A stretch of 64,000 nucleotides of DNA from Odobenus rosmarus divergens. Its lineage: Eukaryota; Chordata; Mammalia; Carnivora; Odobenidae. The notes under the pieces were generated by a model, which worked only from the letters and a program-made list of their open reading frames with translations, was not told the origin of the DNA and did not search any database. The stretch covers positions 493,840 through 557,839 of the forward strand of contig NW_004450941.1 in assembly GCF_000321225.1 (NCBI RefSeq), read 5' to 3'. A program made the translations under genes and the position numbers. Within the stretch, counting starts at the first letter, position 1, and each line of letters starts with the position of its first letter. This document shows positions 1 through 11,380 of the stretch, piece by piece.

Positions 1-1120
1 CACTGCTTATTTATTTATTCGCCTAATGAAGGACATCTTAGTTGCTTTCATGTTTGGGCCATTTGGAATAAAGCAGCTGTAAACATCCATGTGCAGGTTT
101 TTGTGTGTGGACATAAGCTCTCAACTCCTTTGCGCAGATACCAGGGAGCATGGTTGCTGGATCGTATGTAAGAGTATGTTTACTTCATAGAAACACTAAA
201 CTGGCTTCCAAACTAGCTGTACCATTTTTCCTTCCTATCAGTAATAAATGAGATTTTCTGTAGCTCCACATCCTTGCCAGTGTTTGGTATTATCAGTGGC
301 CCAAGTTTTGGCCATTCTGATAGGTATGTAGTAGTATCACGTTGTTGTTTTTAATTTATTTCCTCAATGACCTGTGATGTGGAGTACCTTTTCATTTGCT
401 GATTTGCCATCTTATATCTGTATATCATCTGTTAAGATCTTTTCCCCGTTTTAATCAAGTGGTTTCCCTGTTGAGTTTCTTTGTGTATTTTGGATAACAT
501 TCCTTTATCAGATGTGTCTCTTGTGGGTTTTTTTGTTGTTGTTGGTGGTGGTTGTTTGTTGGCGGGGGGTAGGGGCAGTGCGAGAGAGAGACTCTTAAGC
601 AGGCTCTTTGCCGAATTTGAGGCTTGATCTCGCAACCCTGAGATAATGACCTGAGCTGAAATCAGGGGTCGGACATTTAACCACTGAGCCACCCAGGCGC
701 CCGTGGATGTGTTTTTTGTAAGACACATATTTTCTCCCAGTCTGTGGCTTGTCTTTTAATTCTCTGAGCATTGTTATTCACAGCAGAAGATTTTAATTTT
801 AATGAAATCCAGCTCATCAAGTATTTATTTTATGGATCATATCATTGGGGTTGTATCTTAGGTCATTGCCATACTCAGGGTCATCTAGGTGTTCTATATC
901 GTGTTCTCGGAGTTTTACAGTTTTGCATTTTAAATTTAGGTCAGTGATCCATGCTGAGTAACTTTGTGTTAAGGGTATAAAATCTGTGTTTAATGTCTGG
1001 GTTTAATGAATCATTGTTCCACCTTCATCCTTTTGACCATATCGCTGATGCTGTAGTTTCCATATAGGCCTCATTCCCCATCTACAATTATCGTTCTATT
1101 TGACTTATTTCCATCACTGA
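1..1120 (-). repeat. LINE-1 fragment, antisense, old (L1M-type)
   Basis: The plus strand follows the reverse complement of the L1 ORF2 end and 3' region: a 'gaataaagcagctgtaaacat' block, a 'tggccattctgataggt' block and a 'tattttctcccagtctgtgg' block occur in the expected order. It is cut by a SINE at 525-705. Divergence is high and every reading frame is broken, so it is a dead fossil. The left end runs off the window, and the right end fades near 1120. Confidence 0.82.
525..705 (-). repeat. Can-SINE (older subfamily), antisense
   Basis: The body reads as the reverse complement of a tRNA-derived carnivore SINE and ends in 'gagccacccaggcgccc', the complement of the SINE 5' head. Near-identical flanks, gatgtgtctcttgt (511-524) and gatgtgttttttgt (706-719), are the target-site duplication. 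It inserted into the older L1. The GT-rich start (525-560) is the degraded A-tail. Confidence 0.88.
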
Positions 1121-2574
1121 TTCCTACCTGGTACTCAACCCTTCACACTCTCACAAGCCCTAGCCTGACACGACATTCATGAAAAGCTATAATTTATGTC
1201 ACATCTTTTCATTACTTCATTAGTGGTTACCTGTGGTAAAGGAGATATCATGATAAGTAAGAGATATTCCTTCTCACCAAGATGATAAATAGACAAACAT
1301 ACAATTTCGACTTGTTTATCAGGGCCATTTTAGAGAAGGGTACCTAATGTGTTAGAGCGCAGAAGTTGTGCACATAACTTCCTAAAGCAACCTTGGGGAA
1401 AAGAGCAGAGTGGGGGTTATTTCCAGAAAAGGGAACAACATCCACAAAGGTACTGGGACACTGTGTGGATGGAGCTTAGAGATTTGTGGCAAAGATTGAG
1501 TTTAGGAAGTAGGTTGGGGAGATGGAAGAAACTTTTTAGTTCAATACTAACGAGTTTTGATTCTATTTAGGGGGGAATGGTTGCAATGATTGTTTTGCAG
1601 CTGAGGGCAGAGGTGGAAGGATTGAGGTGTTGTAGCACATAGTGCCACAATTAGATGTGTGTGTTTTAGAAAAATGGATGGTTGAACGAATGAATAAATA
1701 ATAACTTCCCCAAAAAGAAGATCCAAACCTTATATCCCTGCAGAATTTTCTATAGATCAGGGCACTATCTTCTTGGATTATTCTCCATTCTTGTTGTATA
1801 TATGACACAAGTCTTGGAATCATGTGGTCATTTGAGCCACTGACAGACATCGTGGACATGTAGAAGTAGTTGCATGCATGAGGGCTTAACACAGCTGCCC
1901 AAATGTGACTGTTTTGATGTAAAAAACTGATATTTCATACAGCAACAAGTCTATTGAATGCAAATGATGGGAATTAAAAAAAAAAGAAATCAAATTTCAA
2001 GGCAAGCCTGAGCATGAGATGTCCTTCACTGTGAAGATCTATACAGAGACTCAGCTGGCCTCCTAACAGGATGATGCAACATATTATTACCAACAGCTCC
2101 TCATGCATTGGCTTCGATGATTGCTGACTACTGATCCTTTTTAAAAAATAAACTGAACTGAATCTGGGAATTGTAGATTAGGCATCTGACTTTGATATCA
2201 GTAAGACTAGATAAGGAAAATCTCTAAAAGCACCTTGTTGAGTATAAATTTCAGAACCTGCCACTACCTTTTCCACTAGAGTAAATCACGTCTAACACGA
2301 AAGAGCTCTTGAAACAAAGAAAAAGAAAACTATAGTACAATGAAAGTCAGTAAATTTTCTGTAAAGCATTATACAACTTTTGAAAATGTATTTCGAAGAG
2401 CTTTCAAAGAAATGTGGCAATAATACTTGTTTCTGTCTTTTGCTTGTTTTATTCACATGGCAAATCACCATGAGAGACAAAGTATTACACTTTATTTTGA
2501 AAGAATTAAAGTGTAGAAAATGACTCAATGTTAGGAATATTCTTAAATCTCTGAAACAATATTGCTTGCAGGGT
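1121..2574. other. Unassigned stretch
   Basis: No repeat family, splice-bounded frame or RNA structure is recognised. The open frames here (up to 110 codons on the minus strand at 2292-2624) show no protein-family signature. Composition is AT-rich. Confidence 0.5.
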
Positions 2575-2640
2575 CCTCTGCCCCTCAGATTACAGATAAG
2601 GTAATTAAGGCCCAGAGTGGGCAAATCGTTTACGCAGTGT
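2575..2640 (-). repeat. MIR SINE fragment, antisense
   Basis: The segment 'cagataaggtaattaaggcccagagtgggcaa' matches, with decay, the complement of the MIR core (dam-GAGGAAACTGAGGC type block). It is too short and old to show ends. Confidence 0.5.
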
Positions 2641-2664
2641 CATGTATTGAGAGACAGTTCTTAA

Positions 2665-2855
2665 TATCATCTGCCATTTACTGTATCCTAATCATTTTCC
2701 AGGCTCTGTGCCCAGATATTTTAAAGTATATTATCTCATTGTTCACTCCATCACATATAGAGAATGAAGACTGGAAAGAGGCTTACTTTGCCCAAGGTAA
2801 CATAGTTTTTGAAGATGTGGACCTGGGATTCAAACTTGTTTTTGTCTCATTTCGC
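2665..2855 (-). repeat. MIR SINE, antisense
   Basis: The order of blocks fits a reverse-complement MIR: 'ccaggctctgtgccca', then 'attatctcattgttc', then 'cttactttgcccaaggtaac', then 'gacctgggattcaaactt'. The last block is the complement of the tRNA-like B box 'gggttcaaatcc'. Strongly diverged. Confidence 0.65.
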
Positions 2856-3394
2856 GTCCTCTGCTTGTACCCGTGATGACATATCTTTCGTCTAGATCAG
2901 ACTAGTAGTACTGCCTTTGCTGTATTCTCTGCCGTTACCACTGATGATTTTAATTATGATAAACACAGTAACTAATTAGGTGTACACACTTATCCCCAAA
3001 AATCACATATATAAGTATATGAAGGAACTAACACAAATCTCTAGGCTGTTTTGGAAAATAAAAAAAAATCAACCATTTCCCTTTCTTTGGTTGTGAGATC
3101 GTTCTACCAAGAAAAGTGCTTTCATGTTGCCTTTGAAGACATGGAAGGAGAGGTAGAATGCTTCCCATCACCATAATACCCATATCATTAGCTAAGTGGT
3201 CTAACTGGGCAGAAGATGCAACCAGTTTATTATCAAATGGGCTGAACGTGTTCTTTCCTGCCTCCTTAAACATTATGGACACATCCCATAGTTTTCCAGT
3301 TATTTTGAGTTATAACAACAACTGATCTTACATAATACAATCACAAGGAAATGACATGTTAGATAGCCCTGATTCCGAGCCTAATATCTGCATA
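2856..3394. other. Unassigned stretch
   Basis: Nothing recognisable beyond AT-rich DNA with scattered short open frames. Confidence 0.45.
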
Positions 3395-3555
3395 AATTTC
3401 CTAATTCCTCTGCCTGTTTTTCTCTCCAACTTTTCTTCTACACTGTAGCTACAGTAATCTTTTAAGAATGTCAGTCTGATCCTATTACTCTCTATCTTAA
3501 AAACTCTTCAATGGCTCCCTCATATCCTTTCAGTATATAGTCCAGGCACCATGGT
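3395..3555 (+). repeat. LINE-2 fragment, sense
   Basis: The stretch carries the L2 region 'acagtaatcttttaagaatg', 'tctgatcctattactctc' and 'aactcttcaatggctccc', corresponding to the L2 block ending in a 'cagtggctccccattgcc' type motif. Frames are broken. Confidence 0.65.
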
Positions 3556-3559
3556 TCAG

Positions 3560-3850
3560 TTACCACTGTATTAAAAATAACCCCAAAATTTAGTGGCTTA
3601 AAGATACATGCATTATTTTATATCATGATTGTGTGGGGTGCTCTGGCGCTTCCGTTGCTCTAACCTGGGCTCGTTCACAAGGGTCGCATTCAGCTGGTAG
3701 ACCAACTTGAGGCTGGGCTCGGCTGGGAGCGGTGGGGCCACTTGACCTTATTCCTTGTGGTCTTTGATCTTTAAGGAAGCTGGATCAGGAGCTGGGTCAG
3801 AACCAGTACTTCTGGGGCCTGTCTGGCTGTGAATGAGAACTAAAAGAGAA
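3560..3850 (-). repeat. Possible ancient LTR/retroelement fragment
   Basis: The motif 'accccaaaatttagtggctta' and the following 'cagctggtagaccaacttgaggctgggctcgg' (cited in parts) resemble a common ancestral mammalian repeat that I recall as LTR-like. I cannot name the family. GC content is higher than in the flanks. Confidence 0.35.
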
Positions 3851-3887
3851 AAGATGTAATCAGGTAGGCCTAGACTATGAAACAGGA

Positions 3888-4076
3888 CAGTGGTTTTCAA
3901 ACAAACTTGAGTTTGCTTCAGAACCGCCAGAGGGGGTTTGATGACATCCAGATTGATGAACTCTACCATCAGAGTTTATTCAGTGTGCCTGGGTGGGGCC
4001 ACAGGTTTGCATGTATAACTAATTCCCTGGTTTATTTGTTACAGCTCCTTTGGGGACAATACTTGAAGAACCTCTG
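3888..4076 (+). repeat. MER5A-like hAT-Charlie DNA transposon
   Basis: It begins 'cagtggttttcaaac' and ends 'gaagaacctctg', the paired terminal inverted repeats of the 189-bp nonautonomous MER5A family. The internal 'gcctgggtggggccacaggtttgcat' region also fits in order. At 189 bp it is essentially full length. Its TSD is no longer visible. Confidence 0.75.
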
Positions 4077-4103
4077 AACTAAGACACAAAAGCTCTATGA
4101 GTG

Positions 4104-4312
4104 GGGAGCCTGGGTGGCTCAGTCGGTTAAGCGGCTGCCTTCAGCTTGGGTCATGATCTTGGGGTCCTGGGATCGAGTCCCATATTGGGCTCCCTGCTCA
4201 GAGGGTAGGAGTCTGCTTCTCCCTCTCCCTCTGTTGCTCCCCCTCCCTGCTTGTGCTCTCTCACTCACTTGCGCGCTCTAGCAGGTAAATAAATAAAATC
4301 TTAAAAAAAAAC
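4104..4312 (+). repeat. Can-SINE, sense
   Basis: The tRNA-like head 'ctgggtggctcagtcggtt' is followed by the CT-rich middle and an 'aaataaataaaatctta' tail. TSD ctctatgagtg occurs at 4093-4103 and 4313-4323. The head starts 'gggagcctgggtgg', close to the family start. Confidence 0.95.
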
Positions 4313-4419
4313 CTCTATGAGTGAGTGTGATGCTAGCAAATGCCTCAGAAGTGCTTGACTTTGGCACCTGTTGTAAGCAGCTGCAACAGAGGACTTTAAA
4401 TCGGACCCTTGGATTCTTT

Positions 4420-4498
4420 TCCCCAGTAATTATTTCTGTGTCTCCAGCACCTATCCCGACACCTACGAGTTGATCAGGAAATATTTGTCGAACTGAGC
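4420..4498 (+). repeat. LINE-2 3' end, sense
   Basis: The tail 'tgtctccagcacctatcc' followed by 'aggaaatatttgtcgaactga' is the characteristic L2 3' terminus (family form ends in 'caataaatatttgttgaatga'). Confidence 0.55.
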
Positions 4499-5084
4499 TA
4501 CATGTTATAGCTACCCTAATAAGGACACAGCTATTACTTAAAGCAATACTGTCCACAACAGGGAGGGCATTAGGCGGAAGAAAGGAAAAGATGCTAATTA
4601 ACTGGAGTAAGAGAAAGAATTTGTGCATATGTGCACATGTATGTTGGGTGGTTCAGGGGTGCTTGATGAGATAGGAGCTTCAAGACACTTACACCGTTAA
4701 CACTAGATACCTCGAATGGAACCACTCTGCTAATACATGTGGAAGCCAGAAACTTGCCTCAGAGCTTATCCAGTGTCCCTTAGTAGTTGCCTCCCTGAGG
4801 AAACCAGTTTATTCAAGTAATTTATGCCACTCTAGGTACTGGTTAGGGCACATGTTAGCTTCTCCATTTGCTTAACCTCATTCCATTATGGGAGTGGGGC
4901 GTGTCATTCCCTGGTATGCTCGTTGAATTCATTTTGTCATGAAAGGTCACAAAGCAAACTAGTTTCAAATGTCAATAGATGTTTAAAATATCTCATTTCA
5001 GCAAGAATTTTTTTCCCCTGATCTTAACTCTCAGATACTGAGCTTTGCAAAAGCTAACTCTTTGGCTGTGTGCTGAAGGCACGG
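4499..5084. other. Unassigned stretch
   Basis: No recognisable repeat or gene signal. Confidence 0.4.
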
Positions 5085-5330
5085 TAGCTCCCCTGGGCCC
5101 TTACACTCTCATTGATCAGAGTTTGGTAGATCAGGCTATAGAAGAATTAATTAAAGAACTAAGAGCTGCTAGGAGAAACAGCCACACATTGTTCACTTAA
5201 TGACTGGTGATATTGTGGGTGTGAACAGGGTTAATTGTAATTCAAGGTGCACCTTTGCCAACTATGGGGATAATTAAATACATCTGGGGACTCTTTTCCC
5301 AAGATGTGGAGCTTTAAATTCAAATACCTA
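5085..5330. promoter_or_regulatory. Candidate conserved noncoding element
   Basis: This repeat-free block holds several homeodomain-type TAAT cores close together: 'gaattaattaaag' (about 5143-5155), 'ggttaattgtaattcaagg' (about 5229-5247) and 'ggataattaaata' (about 5269-5281). It shows none of the decay typical of repeats nearby. Low CpG, motif density and position in a unique stretch resemble developmental enhancers. This is an inference from composition; conservation was not tested. Confidence 0.28.
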
Positions 5331-6289
5331 CCTCTTTAATATTCACAGCCACGCCAAGGCTTGATAGGTAAGGAAATGCATGTTTGTCCTTTTCCCTGGT
5401 AAGAACTGTTTCTACCTTAATCTTTATTTTTCCCCTCTGCAATTTGACATATGCACCATTATGAGTTTAATTGGGGATACTTATTAATTGGCAACTATTT
5501 TTGTCATTACTGACTTAAAGAAAACATGTTTTCCCATAAAATGGGTTTGAAGATAAGGTTGCAAAGCATGCTTCTGTGTCAATTTTCTGTCATTCATTTA
5601 TGGTATACTAAAATGTAAAATCCTTTCTCACTTTTATGTCATTCAAGGTAGCTGATATCCTTTATTAGTATTCTGGCCAGGTGATTTCTTTTAGCTGTCA
5701 TTTTTAAAAATGCATGAGGCTAAATTAAAAGTTGCAAAGACTTTTGGGATGATAATTAGGTAATCATCTATGTGAGATGTGATTAAAACCTTTAACCACA
5801 ACACATTTTCATCACCACTTTTGCTAGATATGTTATGAACAACATCCTTAACACTATACTCTGTGTTACGGATCTTTACCACGTTATTGTCTGCAAATTA
5901 CACCTCACAAAGCAATTATGTAGCCGGACAGTATATATGGCAAATAAATCATTTCTATTCAATATCCCAGTTAAAGATCAACTGCTTGGGAGACCTGGAA
6001 ACTTCAACAAGATTCTGATTTAAAAATTTCGCTCTCCCAATAGAAAAGTGGTCTCCTACTCCAAGAGTCATCAAGTCTTTTTTTTTTCCCCAATTAACAC
6101 CTATTTTGATACCTTTGCCAGATACATCCATACTTTGAAATGCTTTACCAAACATGTTACATTAATTCATTAAGTCTTGATTAGGAGAAAAAAGGAAAAA
6201 CACATTGATCAACAAGCTAGCTAATTGCCAATGAACACTTCTGATCAGCGTGAAGTAGCTCCCTAAGCATCTGTCTATGGAAGAGTAAC
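5331..6289. other. Unassigned AT-rich stretch
   Basis: Unique-looking, AT-rich DNA. No repeat family recognised and no coding signature. Confidence 0.4.
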
Positions 6290-6510
6290 AGCCATTGTGC
6301 AGTGGAAAGAGCCGGGTTTCAGGATCACAGAGCCCTGCGTTCATCTCTTTGTTCTTACACATACACACACAGATGTGTGATCTTAGGCAAGTTGCCTTGA
6401 TTCTGAGCTTCCCTTCCTTTATCTGTAACATGACAATAGCAATTTCTTTGTCCTTGGTGTCTTATGATAATTACACTCTAGCTTAGGACATGGCACATAA
6501 GCCCTACATG
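6290..6510 (+). repeat. MIR SINE, sense
   Basis: The order is the MIR order: 'gtgcagtggaaagagccgggttt', then the 'gatgtgtgatcttaggcaagttgcc' core (cited in part), then 'tttatctgtaacatgacaata', then 'ggacatggcacataagccc'. A short (AC)n run at 6360-6371 is embedded in it. Confidence 0.8.
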
Positions 6511-6724
6511 ACTGGAACTATTACCTTTATTATTGATCTAAGCAAACGTTTACTTTAGCTAAGCATCCTGTTACTCTCCTTTAATATTAAATTCATACCC
6601 CCCCCCACCTTGCAGGGTAGTTAGGAAGATTAGTAACGCCTTATGAAAATAATCCCCTTTTTCCTTGGCACGTATTGGGTACTCATTAATGATAGCAACC
6701 ATGTTATTTTACTGCTAGTATTTT

Positions 6725-7020
6725 AGTTGAATTTCATTTATTGAAGAAATAATCATTCGCTCTCTGCTGCATGTCATGATTTAGGTGCTGGTGATAATGT
6801 GCTGAATGAGCCAGACTCACTCCCTGCCTCAAGGAGATTAGAACTGAGTGGGGCATAGGTACTGAATAACTGAGTGTAAGTGGGATGAAGCCTATAGCCG
6901 TGAAATCTCATCTATTTGGGAGGGCATCAGGGAAAGTTTCCCCAAGATGACATTTGTACTGAGTCTCGGAGTATAAGCCGAATTAGCTAGGAAAATCAGC
7001 AGAATGAAAAGCTTTATGAA
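6725..7020 (-). repeat. LINE-2 3' region, antisense
   Basis: The stretch starts 'tttcatttattgaagaaata' and proceeds through 'gataatgtgctgaatgagcc', 'ctccctgcctcaaggagatta' and 'gagggcatcagggaaagttt', the order of the reverse-complemented L2 3' part. Confidence 0.7.
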
Positions 7021-7244
7021 TGGCTAACACTGGAAAGTTGAGCCTGAGGTGGTCAGGGAGGGATTCCTTGAAGGAATCAAATTGAAATCTACTTCTGAAG
7101 TAGAAATCAGTGCCGGCAGCATGAAGGGGTGGGGTGGGGGCGCTGGAGGGCATGTGGAGAAGAGGAGGAGGTACAAGGCCCCTCCCAGCACCCTCCCCTC
7201 ATCCTCAGTAAGGGAGGTCAGGTTTGGGAGTCTGGCTCCCCCCA

Positions 7245-7405
7245 TTCACTAGCAGCATAATTACCTAACTTCTCTGTGCCCCAGTTTATTCATCTGTCAA
7301 TGGGGCTGAGGAAGTGACTCATAGGTTGTTGGCACTAAGTAATTTAATATATTGAAAACATTTAAGATAGTGCCTAGTATGTAGCAAGGATTTAATAAAT
7401 GTTCA
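7245..7405 (+). repeat. MIR SINE, sense
   Basis: The blocks 'cctaacttctctgtgcccca', 'ttcatctgtcaatggggctg', 'atagtgcctagtatgtagca' and the terminal 'aataaatgtt' follow MIR core-to-end order. The 5' tRNA part is missing. Confidence 0.8.
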
Positions 7406-7439
7406 TGTATGTTACAGTTCATTTATTTCCTCAAACATG

Positions 7440-7530
7440 CCTTGTTGTCTCCCCATTCCGTTCCTTCGTGGGATGCTCTTTTCTTTCGCTCTTAACTGAC
7501 CCGTTCCTTACCCACACTTTAAATCTCAGT
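7440..7530 (+). repeat. LINE-2 fragment, sense
   Basis: The blocks 'gttccttcgtgggatgctct' and 'cacactttaaatctcagtt' fit the L2 3' half ('ggaatgctcttcc...' region). Short and diverged. Confidence 0.5.
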
Positions 7531-8480
7531 TGGACACCAAAGTCTTGGGAGTGCCTGACAGGAGCCAGCAAGGATGTGACTGGGGAGACATGACGGGACT
7601 TGACAAAGCATCGAGAGACCCCAGCATTTTAGGTTCTGGGTTAAGGAAGAGAAACTATTCATAGAGCCCGAAATCCAGCCCCTGAGAGGCTGGAGGAAAA
7701 TCAAAAGACAATGGTATCATAGACAACACCGGAAATCAGTTTATAAAATCGTTTTGTTTTTGGCATGTAGGAAATTCCAGAATTTTATTATTTTGGATTT
7801 TTTGATTTTAAGGTAATTGTTCTGAATTGAGAGAGTCTGGCCCCTGCTCAGATGATTTATCATCACTAGGCACTTGCACGTTCCTAGCAACGTTCCTATC
7901 CCCTTTCCTGATAATGAAAGGCCGACACTGGCAAAACACATGGGTTTGGCCACCATTTTATTTTCTTGTTGTGCGAGGAACAGGACTACAGCCAGCCGTC
8001 ACCAGGCTTTTTCTCCACACCTCCTGGTTCGTGGGGAGATGTTTTTAATTTTTCATCTCCTTTACTTAACCCTCACTTATTGAAGGTAACAAACTCCTGG
8101 TGTTTACCATCATTCGACCTTCCCATTCTAGCTTTCCTTCTAGCTGGGAAAAAAGGATAAATTTTGTTGTTTTCTTTTTTGCCTCTGGTGAAATACCAGC
8201 ACAGTGGCATTTTCTCTGAAGTGGAAGACATCACTGAACCAGTTTTGGTCTTCAAGAATTGCTCCGCTTTTATTTCCCCTAATAGTGCTTTGAAATCTGA
8301 GTGTGGAAGGTGGACAGGGAGGGTTATAAGCTAGGCTGATTCCTTAAATCTTCAGTCGCTGTCATTTGCCACTGTGTTTGCAATAATACTGTGTTCTTCG
8401 TTCCTGCTAATGTGGTCTTTCTGTTGAAGTTGGGGGAGAGAATACTCTATAATCTGGCTTCATTCCATTACATTGTCTTT
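7531..8480. other. Unassigned stretch
   Basis: Nothing recognised. Several overlapping 60-73 codon frames between 7741 and 8255 on both strands look random. Confidence 0.45.
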
Positions 8481-8663
8481 TTTTTTTTTTAAAGATTTTA
8501 TTTATTGTCAGAGAGAGAGTACATGCAGGGGGTGCGGCAGGAAGAGGGAGAAGCAGGCTCCCCGCTGAGCAAGGAGCCCAACGCGGGACTCGATCCTAGG
8601 ACCCTGGGATCATGACCTGAGCCTAAGGCAGACGCTTAACCAACTGAACCACTCAGGTGTCCC
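8481..8663 (-). repeat. Can-SINE, antisense
   Basis: A poly-T and 'aaagattttatttatt' tail complement is followed by the body and ends 'ccactcaggtgtccc'. TSD ttacattgtcttt lies around 8468-8480 and 8668-8680. Confidence 0.93.
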
Positions 8664-8680
8664 TCTGTTACATTGTCTTT

Positions 8681-9159
8681 AAAGCTGTAGTGCACACTTA
8701 CTGTCTTGGTCTAATAATCAGATGATTGCAATAAAACGTCAAGGATGCTTTCAGTGAGTGTCAGGGGCGGGCACGTTCTTTCCTCCCGCTTCTGTGAGTG
8801 TTTACTGCTCCCAGCTGACCCCTTCCTCAGGGGAATGCTTGTCTGCCACCCAGAAGCCACCCACTCACACTCCCCAGTAACCCACAGCTGAGGATGGACT
8901 CAACTGCATACAAGAATCTCACTCCCTTTCCTTATCGTGGGGCTATTTCTGTGATGCACGTTGTGTTTCCAAGGTCCCCTTGGGATCAAGCTGAATCTAC
9001 TCTGAATGGGAGACTATATTCTTGTTTAGCAACTTCACTCTGCCCTACCCTACTTCCCTTACTCCCCTTTTTCTGAGAACTCTTCATCAGTAATCACTTG
9101 CACAAGAATGTCCATCATAGGCGTCTACCTCTAGGATACCTAACCTAAGGCCACCAGCT
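8681..9159. other. Unassigned stretch
   Basis: Moderately GC-rich for the window around 8760-8900, with no repeat or gene signature recognised. Confidence 0.4.
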
Positions 9160-9363
9160 AACATTTAAGGGAGTTAGCAATATGCCATTCGCCCTGCTGA
9201 TTGCATTATGTACATGATGTCATTTAATCTGCAACACCATGTCACTGGATATGTAGTATTATCTCCCATTTTACAGGAGAGGAAACTGAGAGAAGTCTCC
9301 CTTCCCAAGTTCATGTCCTTCGTAGGTGGCGGAACTGAAATTTGAGGAATTAACTCCAGCCTT
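9160..9363 (-). repeat. MIR SINE, antisense
   Basis: The stretch contains 'gatgtcatttaatctgcaac', 'tattatctcccattttacag', 'gaggaaactgagagaagt' and 'ggaactgaaatttgaggaa', the reverse-complement MIR order. Confidence 0.8.
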
Positions 9364-9380
9364 AGAACAGAGGGGAATAG

Positions 9381-9574
9381 TGGGGCACCTGGGTGGCTCA
9401 GTCGTTAAGCGGCTGCCTTCAGCTCAGGTCATGATCCCGGGGTCCTCGGATCGAGCCCCACATCGGGCTCCCTGTGCGGTGGGAAGCCTGCTTCTCCCTC
9501 TCCCACTCCCCCTGCTTGTGTTCCCTCTCTCACTGTCTCTCTCTCTCTCTGTCAAATAAAAAAAAAAAAAAAAA
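9381..9574 (+). repeat. Can-SINE, sense, perfect 17-bp TSD
   Basis: Full-length head, body and CT-rich region, ending in a long A-run. TSD agaacagaggggaatag is identical at 9364-9380 and 9575-9591. The clean TSD and intact A-tail suggest a young insertion. Confidence 0.97.
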
Positions 9575-9689
9575 AGAACAGAGGGGAATAGTAATGAACA
9601 AAAAACAGTTCCTGCCTGCAAATGGATGTGTGCCCACAAATAGGTAAAGAACCACAGTTTTAGAGAGAGTCTTGATCCCAGTATTAGAA

Positions 9690-11368
9690 ATACTTATACC
9701 ACCATTGCCATATAGAAGGCAAGTAGTTTATGAACTTCTTTCTTACTATAACCTTGTGTGTCTATTTCTGGGTTCCTTATTCTATTCCATTGATTTTGGA
9801 GTCTATCTCCTTTCACCAAACTCACCCCATCTTTATCGCTGTAGCTTCATAGTAAGTCCTGAACGACTCCAACCAACTGTGTTCTTTTTTGAACTAATTT
9901 TGACTTTTCTAATTCCTTTGCCTTTCCGCACGAATTTTAGAATCATCTTATTGACATCTATTTTCAAAAGCGCACTGAGATTTTGATAGGGGCTGCAGTA
10001 AATAAAGAGCTCAGATTGTGGAGAATTGATGTCTTTGATTTTTTTTTAATCGATATATAGTCATATTCAGCATACAGAGCCAGCTCTTTTGTAAAATGCC
10101 AACCTGAGTGATTTTTTTGGGTGCTATTGTCATGTTTTTGTTTGTTTTTAATATTGAGTCCCAATTGTTCATTGCTGATAATAGAAACATGGTTGATTTT
10201 TGTATATTGATTTTATATTATGTACCCTTGAAAAAGTTACTTTACTACTTCTAGAAGCTTTTGGTAGAATCTTTAAGATTGTCTATACAAGCATATCATC
10301 TGCAAAGAGGGACGGTTTTTCTTCCTTTCCATTCTGTATTCCTTTTACTTTTTTTTTTTTTTGACATGGCACTGCTTAAGACGTCTTGTAAATTCTTCCA
10401 TAGAAACGATGAAAGAGGGTGTCCTTGTATTGTTCATGAATTTACAGAAAAGCATTCAGTTTTTTGCCATTAACTTGTTTTTACTAGGATTTTGTAGAGG
10501 CCCTTTATCAGGTTTATCAAGTTCCCCTATAATCCTAGTTTGCTGAGAGTCTTTACCTTGATAATTTATTGATATGATCATATGGATTTTCTTCTTGAGT
10601 CTATTAATATGACTAATTATATTGGATGTATTTTCTAATATTGAACTAAATTTATATTCTGTTATCTTTTTTCTATATTGCTGAATTTGATTGCTAATAT
10701 TTTATAAAAGATTTGTGCAACTATCATTATAAACAATATTGTCCTTTGGCTTTTTCCTTTTTTTTTAAGATTTTTATTTTTAAGTAATCTCCACACCCAA
10801 CGTGGGGCTTGAACTCAACAACCCTGATATCAAGAGTCGCCCACTCTACTGACCGAGCCAGCGAGGTACCCCGTTCTATAGTTTTCTATTTCTTTTCTTG
10901 AAAAGGCTTTGGATTCATTAGTGGGATTCTGGCCTCATAGAATGAGTTTGGAAGTTTTCCCCCTATTCTGTTTTCTGGAGGAGATTGTATAAAATTGGTT
11001 TTATGCCTTCCTTAAATGTTTGGTAGAATTTGTCAGAGAAACTATGTGCTTGAGATTTCCTTTGTTGGATGGTTTTAAACTAATAATTAATTTATAAAAT
11101 AGATGTAGAAGTATTCAGGTTATCTATTCCCCACTGAGTGAATTTTGGTAGCTTGTGTCTTTCATGGAATTGGACTATTTCATCTAAGTTGTCAAATTTA
11201 TAGGCATAGAACTATTCCTAGTATTTCCTTATTATCCTTTTCATATCTCTGGTACCTATAGTAATGTTTTTTCTTTCATTTGTGTCTTTTCCTCTTGTTT
11301 TTTCTTTGTCAATCTGGCTAAAGGCATCAATTTTTTTTTTAAGAACTAGTTATTGCTTTTGCTTGCTT
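9690..11368 (-). repeat. LINE-1 ORF2 region, antisense
   Basis: The plus strand follows the complement of L1 ORF2: 'attctattccattgattttgg', 'agcatatcatctgcaaagag', 'ggcctcatagaatgagttt' and 'aatgtttggtagaattt' occur in order. All frames are broken. It is interrupted by a SINE at 10757-10872 and resumes at 12106 beyond an inserted L1-SINE unit. Confidence 0.88.
10757..10872 (-). repeat. Can-SINE, short old type, antisense
   Basis: This short form lacks the CT-rich middle: 'aagatttttatttttaagtaat' leads directly into 'ccacacccaacgtggggctt' and ends 'cgagccagcgaggtacccc'. The same type recurs at 62320. Confidence 0.85.
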
Positions 11369-11380
11369 TGATTTTTTTAT

